Assembly: GCA_004431415.1 (NCBI GenBank)
Contig: QPMI01000560.1
Location: forward strand, 484,758-548,757
Direction of reading: 5' to 3'
Origin: Cyanophora paradoxa
Lineage: Eukaryota; Glaucocystophyceae; Cyanophorales; Cyanophoraceae
DNA length: 64,000 nucleotides
In this document: positions 55,349 to 64,000 of the stretch, piece by piece
Layout: each line of letters starts with the position of its first letter
Numbering within the stretch: the first letter of the stretch is position 1
The notes under the pieces: model-generated
Told to the model about the DNA's origin: nothing
Databases searched by the model: none
What the model saw: the letters and a program-made list of their open reading frames with translations, nothing else
Made by a program: the position numbers and the translations under genes

Positions 55349-57096
55349 ATGGCCAGCCAGGAGGACACGCGTGCGCGCGATGGCGACATCCTGCCGCCGT
55401 CTTCGTCACCTGTGCCGCCCGACAAGATCGGCCTGCTGAGCGAGGCTGGTGCGATGCGTTTTCGCCGCTCCTCTCGGCCTGCATATACATAGGCTCCTCT
55501 GCTGTTGCCGCCCGACTGCTAGCTTGAGCGCGGCCGCTGCCCGCTCTTCCGAACCGAAAGTTCACTGCTGCTTTACCGCAGAGATGAAGGTGTTCAAGCA
55601 CAAGAAGGTAACAACGCTCCACGCACGCTATTATTAGTCGGAAAGAAGCCCGCGCGCGGCCCGGTTCCGCGCGCGGTCTAGCGCGATTCGACCGGCGCAG
55701 ACGAGGCCGGTCGCGCGGGGAACTAGCGGCGGTGCCAGTATCATAGATTCCCTCTAGCTAGCCGCAAAAGCTTATCGGGCCGCCGGAATTCGAGCTTTGC
55801 GCGTCGTTCAAGTTCTCAGCCCTTCGTTGAAGTTCTAACGCAAGAGGCCGACAGATCCTTTCGATCCTGTGCCTCGTTCAGCTCGTCCTCTGCATCCCGC
55901 CCTTCGTCGGTGCTTTCGGCATCGTTGGCTCGACTTTCGGTGAGCCGCCCAGAGTTGAATCGCTCGCGCCTCGCTCAAGCAGGCTGTAGGTATCATCGCT
56001 GGCGGAATGGGTCTGCACCTCGTCAAGTCGAAGAGCAAGGGATACCTCATCTGTGAGCGTCGAGATCAAATTCCCGGCGGGCGCAGCGCTCACCGGCCCC
56101 GCAGGCTACTTCGCCACCGTGATCATCGTCTTCTTCATTCAGATGGGGGTCGTCGTCGCTGAGGGGTCTGCGCCCTCACCCTCCATTCCTTTCCTTCCTT
56201 TTCTCACCCCAGCCGGCGATCATCCATCTGTGCGCCACCTGCTGCGCAGCCTTGCCGGTGGGTCTCCTTATCATAGCCGCGGAAGGCCCGCGCTGATAAG
56301 CGGGCGCCGGGCGGCGCAGTTGGCGAGTTCAAGACGTGCTGCAAGCTGAAGGTCAAGGCCGAGGCCACCCAGAAGCAGTTTTTCTGCCTGTGCGCCCCGC
56401 CCCCGCTCCGCGCCGAGCCCGCGTGCATGTGCCCCGCTGACGGTTCCCTGCCGGCAGGTACCCCGTCCTCAACACCTTCGTGCGCTCCTCCCCTCGGGGC
56501 CGCCGCCGCGCCTGCCGCCGCGGAGCGCCGGCCGACGGCTCCCTCGCAGAACAACCTGATGCACGACTGCGACTTCCTGAAGCGACTGGAGGCCTCGGCA
56601 GCGTTCATCGTTCTTGACATGGTCCGCGCCGCGCCCTCGCGACCCCGCCCCGCCCCGCTGACCGGCGCCCGCCCCGCAGGTCGTCCACATCGCCGTCGTG
56701 CGGCCGGCCGCCCCGCCCCGCCCCGCGCCGGCGCCCGGCCCTCTCTGAGCCGGCGCAGCTCGTGAACGTCGGCAAGCTCATCCGCATCTCCTTCCCCGGT
56801 CCGCCGCCCCGCCCCGCCCCGCCGGCCGTCCTCCGCGCCGCGAGGCGAGCGCCGGGGCGCAGACGAGTTCGCGCCGCCGGCGACAGCGGCGAAGCCGGCC
56901 TACCAGAACACCACCAACAAGAACCACATCGACACCGGCTACTCCCTCAACGCGCGCCCGACCCCCCCCCCCCCCCCCCCGCCCCGCCCCGCCCCGCCGC
57001 CCCCGCAGCGCCCCTGACCATGAGCCGCCCCGCGCCCGCCCCGCCCCGCAGGCCTTGACGAACCGCTGGATGGATATCCTGGGCGGCCTCAAGTAA
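55349..57096 (+). CDS. Multi-pass membrane protein of unknown function
   Basis: The ATG at 55349 gives MASQEDTRARDGDILPPSSS and PDKIGLLSEAG, spliced to MKVFKHKK. A long intron leads to a first membrane segment, ILSILCLVQLVLCIPPFVGA FGIVG. Further exons give a Gly-rich turn (VGIIAGGMGLHLVKSKSKGY), a second segment CYFATVIIVFFIQMG, a Cys-containing segment AIIHLCATCCAALP, a basic loop with cysteines (EFKTCCKLKVKAEATQKQFF), YPVLNTF, NNLMHDCDFLKRLEASAAFI and VLDMVVHIAVV. The tail is AYQNTTNKNHIDTGYSL and WMDILGGLK, ending at 57096. The four-segment layout resembles MARVEL or tetraspan proteins, but no family is assigned. Confidence 0.6.
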
Positions 57097-57560
57097 CAAC
57101 CTACAGCTACAGCTAACAAACACACACCACACTCGCCTCGCGAATCACGCGCCGTGATTTCTTCGCTATATGTCAGACAGGCTAGGTAGGGCTTGCGAGC
57201 GTCGACGTCAGGAAACCCGACGGGATTGTATATCCTTGTACAAGGCAACTTTTTTAAAAAGCTTCCGCCCTCACGCCCTGCACGGGACCTCCGATCGATT
57301 AAAGCCTTAGGGCATGCCCAGCCCGTCTAGATCTATCGGCACGCAGCCAGGCCCTGCGCTCGCCCGCTCCGGCCTGAGCTGCGTCTGCCCCGTCCCTGCT
57401 CTGCCCTACGTTGGGGCCGAACCCCGCCAACACGTCGCGAACGCCATCAGCGGGATGCTGCGCTATGCTCTCATTCTGTTCACTATACAGGTTGAAAGAC
57501 GGGACAAAATCGCCGGCGGCGGCCGCCGCCCGGCACTGAAATTGGCGTCTCGCGCGGCCC
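57097..57560. other. Convergent 3' spacer
   Basis: The 464 bases lie between two 3' ends. TCTAGATCT (57326) and an AT-rich patch near 57,250 (CTTTTTTAAAAAGCTT) are visible. No gene was recognised. Confidence 0.4.
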
Positions 57561-58602
57561 TCACTTGCCGGCGCCGCCGTTGATCTGGACGCCCTTGCCC
57601 TTGCCGTCGCCGTCGAAGCGCTCCTTGTAGACGCCGGTGTCTGCGGCGGGCGAGGTTGAGGGCGGGCAGCGGGCGGCGGCGAGAGGGGGCGCGTACACTG
57701 CTCGTGGTCGGTGAGCTTCGAGTAGATGCCCGACGCGTCGGCCTGAGTGCCGCTGTTCGACGGGCCGCCGTGCGCGGAGATGAGCCCGTGGACCTTCTCC
57801 AGGCCGTCCGCCGCGCCCTTGTACTTCTCTGCAGGCGGCGACGCGTGAGCGCGCGGCGGCACGGACGCGCAAGCCCGGGCGGACCCTTCGCGATCTCCTC
57901 GAGCGCGTGCTTGAACTCCTCGAAGTTGATGCGCCTCTCAGTCTTGACCTTCTTCACCTGCGAGGCGCGAAGTCAGAGCATGTGTACGTGCGCTCGCAGG
58001 AAGCGGCAATCGAGCAGGACGTGGGATAAAGCGGATAAAGCAGACTGGCTATTCGAACCTTGTTGAAGATGATGTCAATGCTAGTCGCTGCGACGACGGA
58101 CCTCCGTAAGTGTTCGCGCGGCAGGCCCCACGCTGGCGGCCGCACTAGTGTACTTGGTGTCGACGATCTTGGTGTCCTTGCAGAACTGAGCACGGCGGAC
58201 GTGTCAGAAGGAGGCAGCAGCTCGCAGGACGCAGCCAGAGTAAAAACAATGGCTAAGGCCCGCCACGTCAGCTTTGCCGAACGAGGGCAAGGGCTGACGC
58301 GGCTCCGCAGTTGTCAATAAGGAAGGTGTCTCACCTTCGCAAACCTGCCGAAGGCCGTCAGGAGCAAGTGAAGGGCGATCAAGTCTAGGAGGCAGAGGAC
58401 TTGTGGACAACGCCTAGAACTCCCTAGCAAACAAAGAGGTTGCCGTACCGAGCGTTATCCATCGTCGTGGCGCTGCGGAACGAGACGTCAGCACTCGACC
58501 TGGATCGGAGCTCGTCGGGGCGATCTGGACGCACCCGGCATTGCCTGCGCCGAACGAGGCGAAGGTAACGAAGATGCTCTTCAGATCCGCGTCGCCGATC
58601 AT
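57561..58602 (-). CDS. TPPP: TPPP/p25-alpha family protein
   Basis: Tubulin polymerisation-promoting proteins bind microtubules and are typical of ciliated or flagellated eukaryotes. The ATG at 58602 starts MIGDADLKSIFVTFASFGAG, joined to NAGATTMDNAR, then through a 10-nt microexon (58335-58344, GTTTGCGAAG) to FAKFCKDTKIVDTKY, and TTTSIDIIFNKV. The next exons give KKVKTERRINFEEFKHALEE and GAADGLEKVHGLISAHGGPS, NSGTQADASGIYSKLTDHEQ, then YTGVYKERFDGDGKGKGVQ and INGGAGK at 57561. The SIDIIF..K and KERFD..GKGKG signatures are diagnostic. Length (about 180 aa) fits the family. Its first exon is duplicated near 61.7-61.8 kb. Confidence 0.92.
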
Positions 58603-58941
58603 TTTTGCTTGCTTGTTGTTTGCTTCGAAACTGGGTACAGGAGTGCAGTCAGGGTACAGGGCCACCTCAGTGTGTTCTCGGCAAAACTCGCCGCGGCCGC
58701 CAGATGGCGCACGCACCGCCGGCTTTGTCGAGGTGCGCTTACAGTGCCTTACACAGCCTTTCAGCTTTTCTAGGGCTGGGCTCCCGGCGCCTCCCGCTGT
58801 GCCGAATGGCGCCGTTAACCGACTGACTGCGCGCATTGTCGAACACGCCGAGCCGCGTATAGCGGGCGGCACCCCTTATCTAAATCGGCCGCGTATAGCG
58901 GGCGGCCGAGTCGGGCGTGGCGAAGGAGCTGACGCCGGGCC

Positions 58942-61280
58942 GTGCGCAGGCCGGCGGCGCCGTGGCCGCACGACCTCTCCAGCGCCGCCGCGGTGCTGCT
59001 CGTCGACTTCCCGCGAATCGTGGCGGACGCCCGTCCCTCGTACGCGATGCTCGCCACCGCCCTCCTTTTCGAGGTCCGCGTCGCCGCCCTCTTCGAATTC
59101 GTCCGGATCCCGCGGAGCCCGGCCGGCCGCTGCCGCCGGCCTGGCCCGGGCTGGCTGGCCGGCCCAACTGCCGGGGCCTCACATATCAATTACTCAGCTG
59201 GCTAACCGGCGACGTTCGGCGCGCAGGCGGGGGCGCGGGGGTACCTTGTGTTCGGCAAGCGCGACGTGGTGCGGACGGTGCGGCAGGGCCCGAAGCCCGT
59301 CGTCTTCGTCGCCGAGAACCCGAACGTCAAGGGGACCCTCGCCCCGCACTCCGCCGTCGCCCAGGTCCGCTTTGGCTGTTTCCCTCCTCCACTTCCCCCC
59401 CCTCCCCCTCTTGAGGCCCCGGCAGGTGGTGGACATGGTGCGGCAGCTGTGCGCCGAGCGGGGCGCCGCCTACTGGACGGCCCTCGTACCCGGGCAGTGC
59501 CTCCAGCGTGGCGAGGTACCCCTCTCCGAGCTCCTCCTCCGCCTCTTCGGCACCAAGGGCCGGGTACGCCCCCCTCCGCCCTCCCCGCAACCTTCCCCCC
59601 CCCCGGCCGACGGGGGGTACGCGGGGGCGGCAGCTGCCGTGCAAGCTGCTGCTGCGGGAGCTGCACGGGGCGGGCCTGGCGACGCTGCCCGAGCTCTACT
59701 CCGGCGTCCTCTTCTTCAAGAAGCACTGCGAGCTGGTGCCCGTACCCCCCCTCCCCTGCTCCCTCCAGTGCACTGCCGCTCACGCGCCGGCAGACGCCGC
59801 GGGGCCACGACGTGCGCGGCCTGCGCCAGCGAGCGCCGCGCGGCCCTTGTTTGACCCCTTCCTCTTCAGATGGCGGACCTGGCGCGCACGTGGACGCGCA
59901 GCCTCGAGGCCGCCGCCGTGCTCCCGCCCGCCCCTCGCCACGCCCCGCCCCGCCTCTTCGTCTCAGCGGCCCCGGCAGGCGGCGCCGGCGGACCCGCGCG
60001 TGGACCTGGATCTTCTCCGCAACGCTCGTGCCCTCGTCCTCCTCTCCTTCGGTACGCCCCGCGCCGCTCGCCCCACAAAGTGCCCTCGGCCCCCACTCTG
60101 ACGCCGGCGGGGGCAGTGATCTCGCAGCGGCTGCGCTGGGGCGCGCGGCGCGACCCCAGCCTCCAGCGCGCCCTCCACGACCTGGCGCGCCTTCCTCGCC
60201 CCCGCCCCGCCGCCCCGCGCCCCCGCCTGAGGCCGGGCGGACGGCACAGCAGGCGGCCGGGGAGGGCGGGTGCCTGGCGGGGCTCCTCGCGCAGCCCGAC
60301 GAGTTCCACGCCCCCGGCCTCTTCAGGCGCGCCCGCCCTTGCCTTGCGTTTGCTTCTCTACCCCCTCCTCCGCGACCGTCGGACGCGGGGCGGCGCAGGG
60401 CCGCGACGAAGGTGCATCAGCGGCGGCCGGCCGGACGCCACCTGGGGCCCGCCTCCTTCGCCTGCGGTCCGCTCGCCCCCGGGTCCGCCCTGGAGGCTTC
60501 GGCCCGAGCTCACGGGCCGGGCTGCAGGGGACGCCTTCGTGGTGCCGCCGCAGCGGCCGCCCAAGAACCCCGCGGAGGCCACGGTCACGGCACCTGGCGG
60601 CCACCGTCACGGCACCTGGCGCCGCCCTACGCCGGCGCGGCACGGCGCAACCGCCGCCCTCGCCGCCGCCGCCCTGTCCGCCCCGCCCCGCCCGCCCCGC
60701 CCGCCCCGCCCCGCCCCGCCGGCGCTCCTCTGCGGCGGGCGGCCGACGAGGGCGGCTGCTCGCAGGGCCGCCTCGGCGCTCGACGGGGGCGACGGCGCCT
60801 ACGGCGACTGGGGCCCGGGGACGCTGACGGCGGCGGCTTCGGCGACGGCGGCGACGGCGGCGGCGGCGGCGGCGGGGCGGGGCGGGGTGCGTGCCGGCGA
60901 TCGGGGCGGTGGGGATGCCCCTGCGTTTGAGATGACGGGCCGCCGCAGGGCGGCGACTGGGGCGACTCCGGTGTCTTCGACGCCGACGCTGGGCACGCGG
61001 CTGGGGCGGCGACAGCGGCTGGGGCGGCGGCGGCGGGGGCGGCTGGGGCGGCGGCGGCGACAGCGGCTGGGCGGCAGTGGCGGAGGCGGCGACGGCGGTG
61101 GCTGGAGCGCGGCGGCGGAGGAGGCGGCGACGGTGGTGGCGGGGCGGCGGCGACGGGGCGGAGGGGCGACGGGGCGGCGGCTGGGACGGGGCGGCGGTGG
61201 GACGGCGGGGCTGGGGCGGCGATTAGTTGCAGAGCACCGTGTGCGATAGACGATTTTTTTGCTTCAATTACGTGTACTTT
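58942..61280 (+). CDS. Uncharacterised plus-strand gene, duplication copy A
   Basis: Coding-looking segments in order are DLSSAAAVLLVDFPRIVADA and PSYAMLATALLFEV, then GYLVFGKRDVVRTVRQGPKP and VVFVAENPNVKGTLAPHSAV, VVDMVRQLCAERGAAYWTAL and VPGQCLQRGEVPLSELLLRL, CKLLLRELHGAGLATLPELY and SGVLFFKKHCELVP, MADLARTWTRSLEAAAV, VDLDLLRNARALVLLSFG and ISQRLRWGARRDPSLQRALH. The C-terminal part is a Gly/Asp-rich low-complexity tail (DWGPGDADGGGFGDGGDGGG). Introns are C-rich. Start and stop codons are not certain. The gene is divergent from TPPP, about 300 bases away. I do not recognise the family. It is duplicated at 62.1-64.0 kb. Confidence 0.5.
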
Positions 61281-61348
61281 TTGATTTTATTATCGTTATG
61301 TCTGGTTTGGTTCAATCCGTACAATTGCAAAATCGAATGCTCTCCGGC

Positions 61349-61441
61349 GATCGGGGCGGCGGGGATGCCCCTGCGTTTGAGATGACGGGCCGCCGCAGGG
61401 CGGCGACTGGGGCGACTCCGGTGTCTTCGACGCCGACGCCG
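61349..61441. repeat. Internal duplicate of the glycine-rich tail
   Basis: The bases CGATCGGGGCGGCGGGGATG onward, through GGTGTCTTCGACGCCGACGC, repeat 60,898-60,990 almost exactly. Both copies encode DDGPPQGGDWGDSGVFDADA in one frame. The right copy follows an AT-rich break (61,250-61,335) and is probably part of the duplication junction. Confidence 0.7.
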
Positions 61442-61659
61442 GGCACGGCGGCGACAGCCGCTGGGGCGGCGGCGGCGACAGTGGCGGCGGCGGCGGAGGC
61501 GGTGACGGCGGCGGTTGGGGCGGCGGCGACGGGGGCGGAGGGGGCGATGGAGGCGGCGGCGGGTTGAGCACTAGCACTAGCTAGTACTGCCGCTGCAGGC
61601 TACCGCCGCCGCGGCGCCAGGCCCGGCGGCCCTCAGGTGCCACGTGCACGGTGTGCCAG

Positions 61660-61829
61660 AATTTGCGGCGCTGCGGAACGAGGCGTCAGCACTCGACCTG
61701 GGTCGGAGCCAGTCGGCGCGGCCTGGACGCACCCGGCCCGGCATTGCCTGCGCCGAACGAGGCGAAGGTAACGAAGATGCTCTTCAGATCCGCGTCGCCG
61801 ATCATCTTTGCTTGCTTGTTGTTTGCTTC
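61660..61829 (-). pseudogene. Orphan copy of TPPP exon 1
   Basis: This minus-strand segment matches the first exon of TPPP and the following intron (58,470-58,640), including the MIGDADLKSIFVTFASFGAG codons, the splice donor area and the upstream untranslated sequence. No further TPPP exons follow, because the sequence to the left is the end of copy A of the neighbouring gene. It is a by-product of the segmental duplication, not a functional gene. Confidence 0.8.
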
Positions 61830-62129
61830 GAAACTGGGTACAGGAGTGCAGTCAGGCTACAGGGGCTATCTGGTTTCGGCAGAACTCGCCGCGGCCGCCA
61901 GATGGCGCACGCACCGCCGGCTTTGTTGAGGTGCGCTCACAGTGCATTACATCTTTTCTAGGGCTGGGCTCCCGGCGCCTCCCGCTGTGCCGAATGGCGC
62001 CGTTAACCGACTGACTGCGCGCATTGTCGAACACGCCGAGCCGCGTATAGCGGGCGGCACCCCGTATCTAAATCGGCCGCGTATAGCGGGCGGTCGAGTC
62101 GGGCGCGGCGAAGGAGCTGACGCCGGGCC

Positions 62130-64000
62130 GTGCGCAGGCCGGCTGCGCCGTGGCCGCACGACCTCTCCAGCGCCGCCGCGGTGCTGCTCGTCGACTTCCC
62201 GCGAATCGTGGCGGACGCCCGTCCCTCGTATGCGATGCTCGCCACCGCCCTCCTTTTCGAGGTCCTCGCCGCCCTCTTCGTCCGGATCCCGCGGAGCCCG
62301 GCCGGCCGCTGCCGCCGGCCTGGCCCGGGCTGGCTGGACGGCCCAACGCCGGGCTTCACATATCATTTTCTCGGCTGGCTGATCGGCGACGTTCGGCGCG
62401 CAGGCGGGGGCGCGGGGGTACCTTGTGTTCGGCAAGCGCGACGTGGTGCGGACGGTGCGGCAGGGCCCGAAGCCCGTCGTCTTCGTCGCCGAGAACCCGA
62501 ACGTCAAGGCGACCCTCACCCCGCACTCCGCCGTCGCCCAGGTCCGCGTCGGCGATACCCATCTTTCACCCCGCCCCCCTTCCCCCCGCCCCCCTCCCCC
62601 CCCCTCCCCCTCTTGAGGCCCCGGCAGGTGGTGGAGATGGTGCGGCAGCTGTGCGCCGAGCGGGGCGCCGCCTACTGGACGGCCCTCGTACCCGGGCAGT
62701 GCCTCCAGCGTGGCGAGGTACCCCTCTCCGAGCTCCTCCTCCGCCTCTTCGGCACCAAGGGCCGGGTACGCCGCCCTCCACACCCTTACCCCCCTCCCGG
62801 CCGACGGGGGGTACGTGGCAGCTGCCGTGCAAGCTGCTGCTGCGGGAGCTGCACGGGGCGGGCCTGGCGACGCTGCCCGAGCTCTACTCCGGCTTCCTCT
62901 TCTTCAAGAAGCACTGCGAGCTGGTGCCCGTACCCCCCTCCCTAAACCTCCCCCTGCTCCCCCTGCTCCCCCCTCCCCCTCACGCGCCGGCAGACGCCGC
63001 GGGGCCACGACGTGCGCGGCCTGCGCCAGCGAGCGCCGCGCGGCCCTTGTTTGACGCGTCCTCTTCAGATGGCGGACCTGGCGCGCACGTGGACGCGCAG
63101 CCTCGAGGCCGCCGCCGTGCTCCCGCCCGCCCCTCGCCCCGCCCCGCCCCGCCCTTTCGTCTCACCGGCGGGGGCAGGCGGCGCCGGCGGACCCGCGCGT
63201 GGACCTGGATCTCCTCCGCAACGCCCGCGCCCTCGTCCTCCTCTCTTTCGGTTCGCCCGCCCGCCCGCCCGCCCGCCCCGCAAAGCGCCCTCGGCCCCCG
63301 CGCTGACGCCGCCGGCCGGCGTCGGCAGCGATCGCGCAGCGGCTGCGCTGGGGCGCGCGGCGCGACCCGAGCCTCCAGCGCGCCCTCCACGACCTGGCGC
63401 GCCCTCCGCCCCCGCCCCGCCGCCTCGCGCCCCCGCCTGAGGCGGGCCGGCCGGGCAGCACGTGGCCGGGAGGGCGGGTGCCTGGCGGGGCTCGCCTCGC
63501 AGCCCGACGAGTTCCACGCCGCCTGGCTCTTCCGGCCCGCCCTCTCCCTCTTGCTCGCCCCTCTTCCTCCTCAGCTCCTCCTTTGCGACGCGGGGCCGCG
63601 CAGGGCCGCGACCAAGGCGCAGGAGCGGCGGGGGGCGGGGCACCACCACGGGCACGCCTACAGCCCGGGCCCGCCTCCTTCGCCTGCGGTCCGCCGCCCC
63701 CGGGCCCGCCCTGGAGGCTTCCGCCCGAGCTCACGGGCCGGGCTGCAGGGGGCGCCTTCGTGGTGCCGCCGCAGCGGCCGCCCAAGCGCCCCGCGGCGCA
63801 CGGCGCCACGGCCACGGCTCCGATGCCTTCGCCGCCGCAGCCCTGTCCGCCCCGCCCCGCCCCGCCCCGCCCGCCCCGCTTCTCTGCCGGGGCGGCCGGC
63901 GAGCGGGCCTGCTCGCAGGGCGTCTTCGGGCACCACCACCACGGGGACCACGGGGACGGGACGGCGGCGGCGGCCTCGACGGCGGCGACGGCGGCTACGG
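62130..64000 (+). CDS. Uncharacterised plus-strand gene, duplication copy B (runs off the window)
   Basis: This copy matches copy A block by block: DLSSAAAVLLVDFPRIVADA, GYLVFGKRDVVRTVRQGPKP, VVEMVRQLCAERGAAYWTAL, CKLLLRELHGAGLATLPELY, SGFLFFKKHCELVP and MADLARTWTRSLEAAAV. Exons are about 95% identical while introns and the C-terminal tail differ more, with length changes in the C-rich introns. The exon after LLFEV lacks the 6-bp GAATTC-type insertion of copy A (59092). The gene continues beyond 64,000 in its Gly-rich tail. Exon conservation suggests both copies are under constraint. Confidence 0.5.

Overview
The window is nuclear DNA of a GC-rich, photosynthetic and probably flagellated protist (an alga). 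Evidence for a eukaryote: almost every gene is split by short introns (about 50-100 nt), and the products are eukaryote-specific (SRP72, AP-3 sigma, a Rab18-like GTPase, TBC Rab-GAP, CCDC47, TAPT1, mitochondrial mL49 and a DNL-type zinc finger). A CYP38/TLP40-type thylakoid-lumen protein and an AAE15/16-like acyl activating enzyme point to a plastid; TPPP/p25-alpha suggests a flagellum. Many introns use GC-AG rather than GT-AG borders with donors like G(T/C)GCGCC, and the sense strand of introns is full of CCCCGCC runs. I cannot fix the lineage; haptophyte- or pelagophyte-like algae are candidates only by general resemblance. I see no tRNA, rRNA, CRISPR or plasmid feature.

Layout. 0.2-22.4 kb is a compact gene block on both strands: RING protein (-), IQ-motif protein (-), C9orf85-like protein (+), AP-3 sigma (-), a small unknown (-), DNL zinc finger (+), longin-domain membrane protein (+), GATA factor (-), CCDC47 (+), SRP72 (-), Rab18-like (+), an unknown conserved-looking protein (-). 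22.5-34.7 kb is a lower-GC, repeat-rich island: a partial gene copy, one secreted multi-repeat protein gene (24.4-27.3 kb), a diverged tandem duplication, an approximately 3 kb element with 280/287 bp direct terminal repeats and a 4-bp target duplication, an array of hairpins, a 151-bp tandem repeat, a C44 tract and a long CA microsatellite. 34.7-58.6 kb is again gene-dense: a large Ser-rich protein (-), TBC protein (+), mL49 (-), long-chain acyl-CoA/ACP synthetase (+), CYP38 (-), SABATH-type methyltransferase (-), TAPT1 (+), a small unknown (-), JmjC protein (-), a multi-pass membrane protein (+), TPPP (-). 58.5-64 kb is a tandem duplication of an unknown gene together with the divergent first exon of TPPP.

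Functional themes: protein targeting and membrane traffic (SRP72, CCDC47, AP-3 sigma, Rab18, TBC, longin), organelle proteins (mL49, DNL zinc finger, CYP38, acyl activating enzyme) and cytoskeleton (TPPP, IQ protein). There is no operon-like pathway clustering.

The most unusual signal is a genome-scale micro-pattern in spacers and introns: 9-mers of the form X-rc(X)-X, where X is a trinucleotide (for example TGATCATGA, AAGCTTAAG, GAATTCGAA, ACGCGTACG). I counted roughly 50 in 5.4 kb and 50 in 2.1 kb where about one or fewer each would be expected by chance. At several places where two paralogous copies can be compared, one copy has X and the other has X-rc(X)-X, showing these are 6-bp insertions. 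Coordinates of multi-exon genes run from start to stop codon and include introns; exon joins were deduced by hand from reading frame and family similarity.
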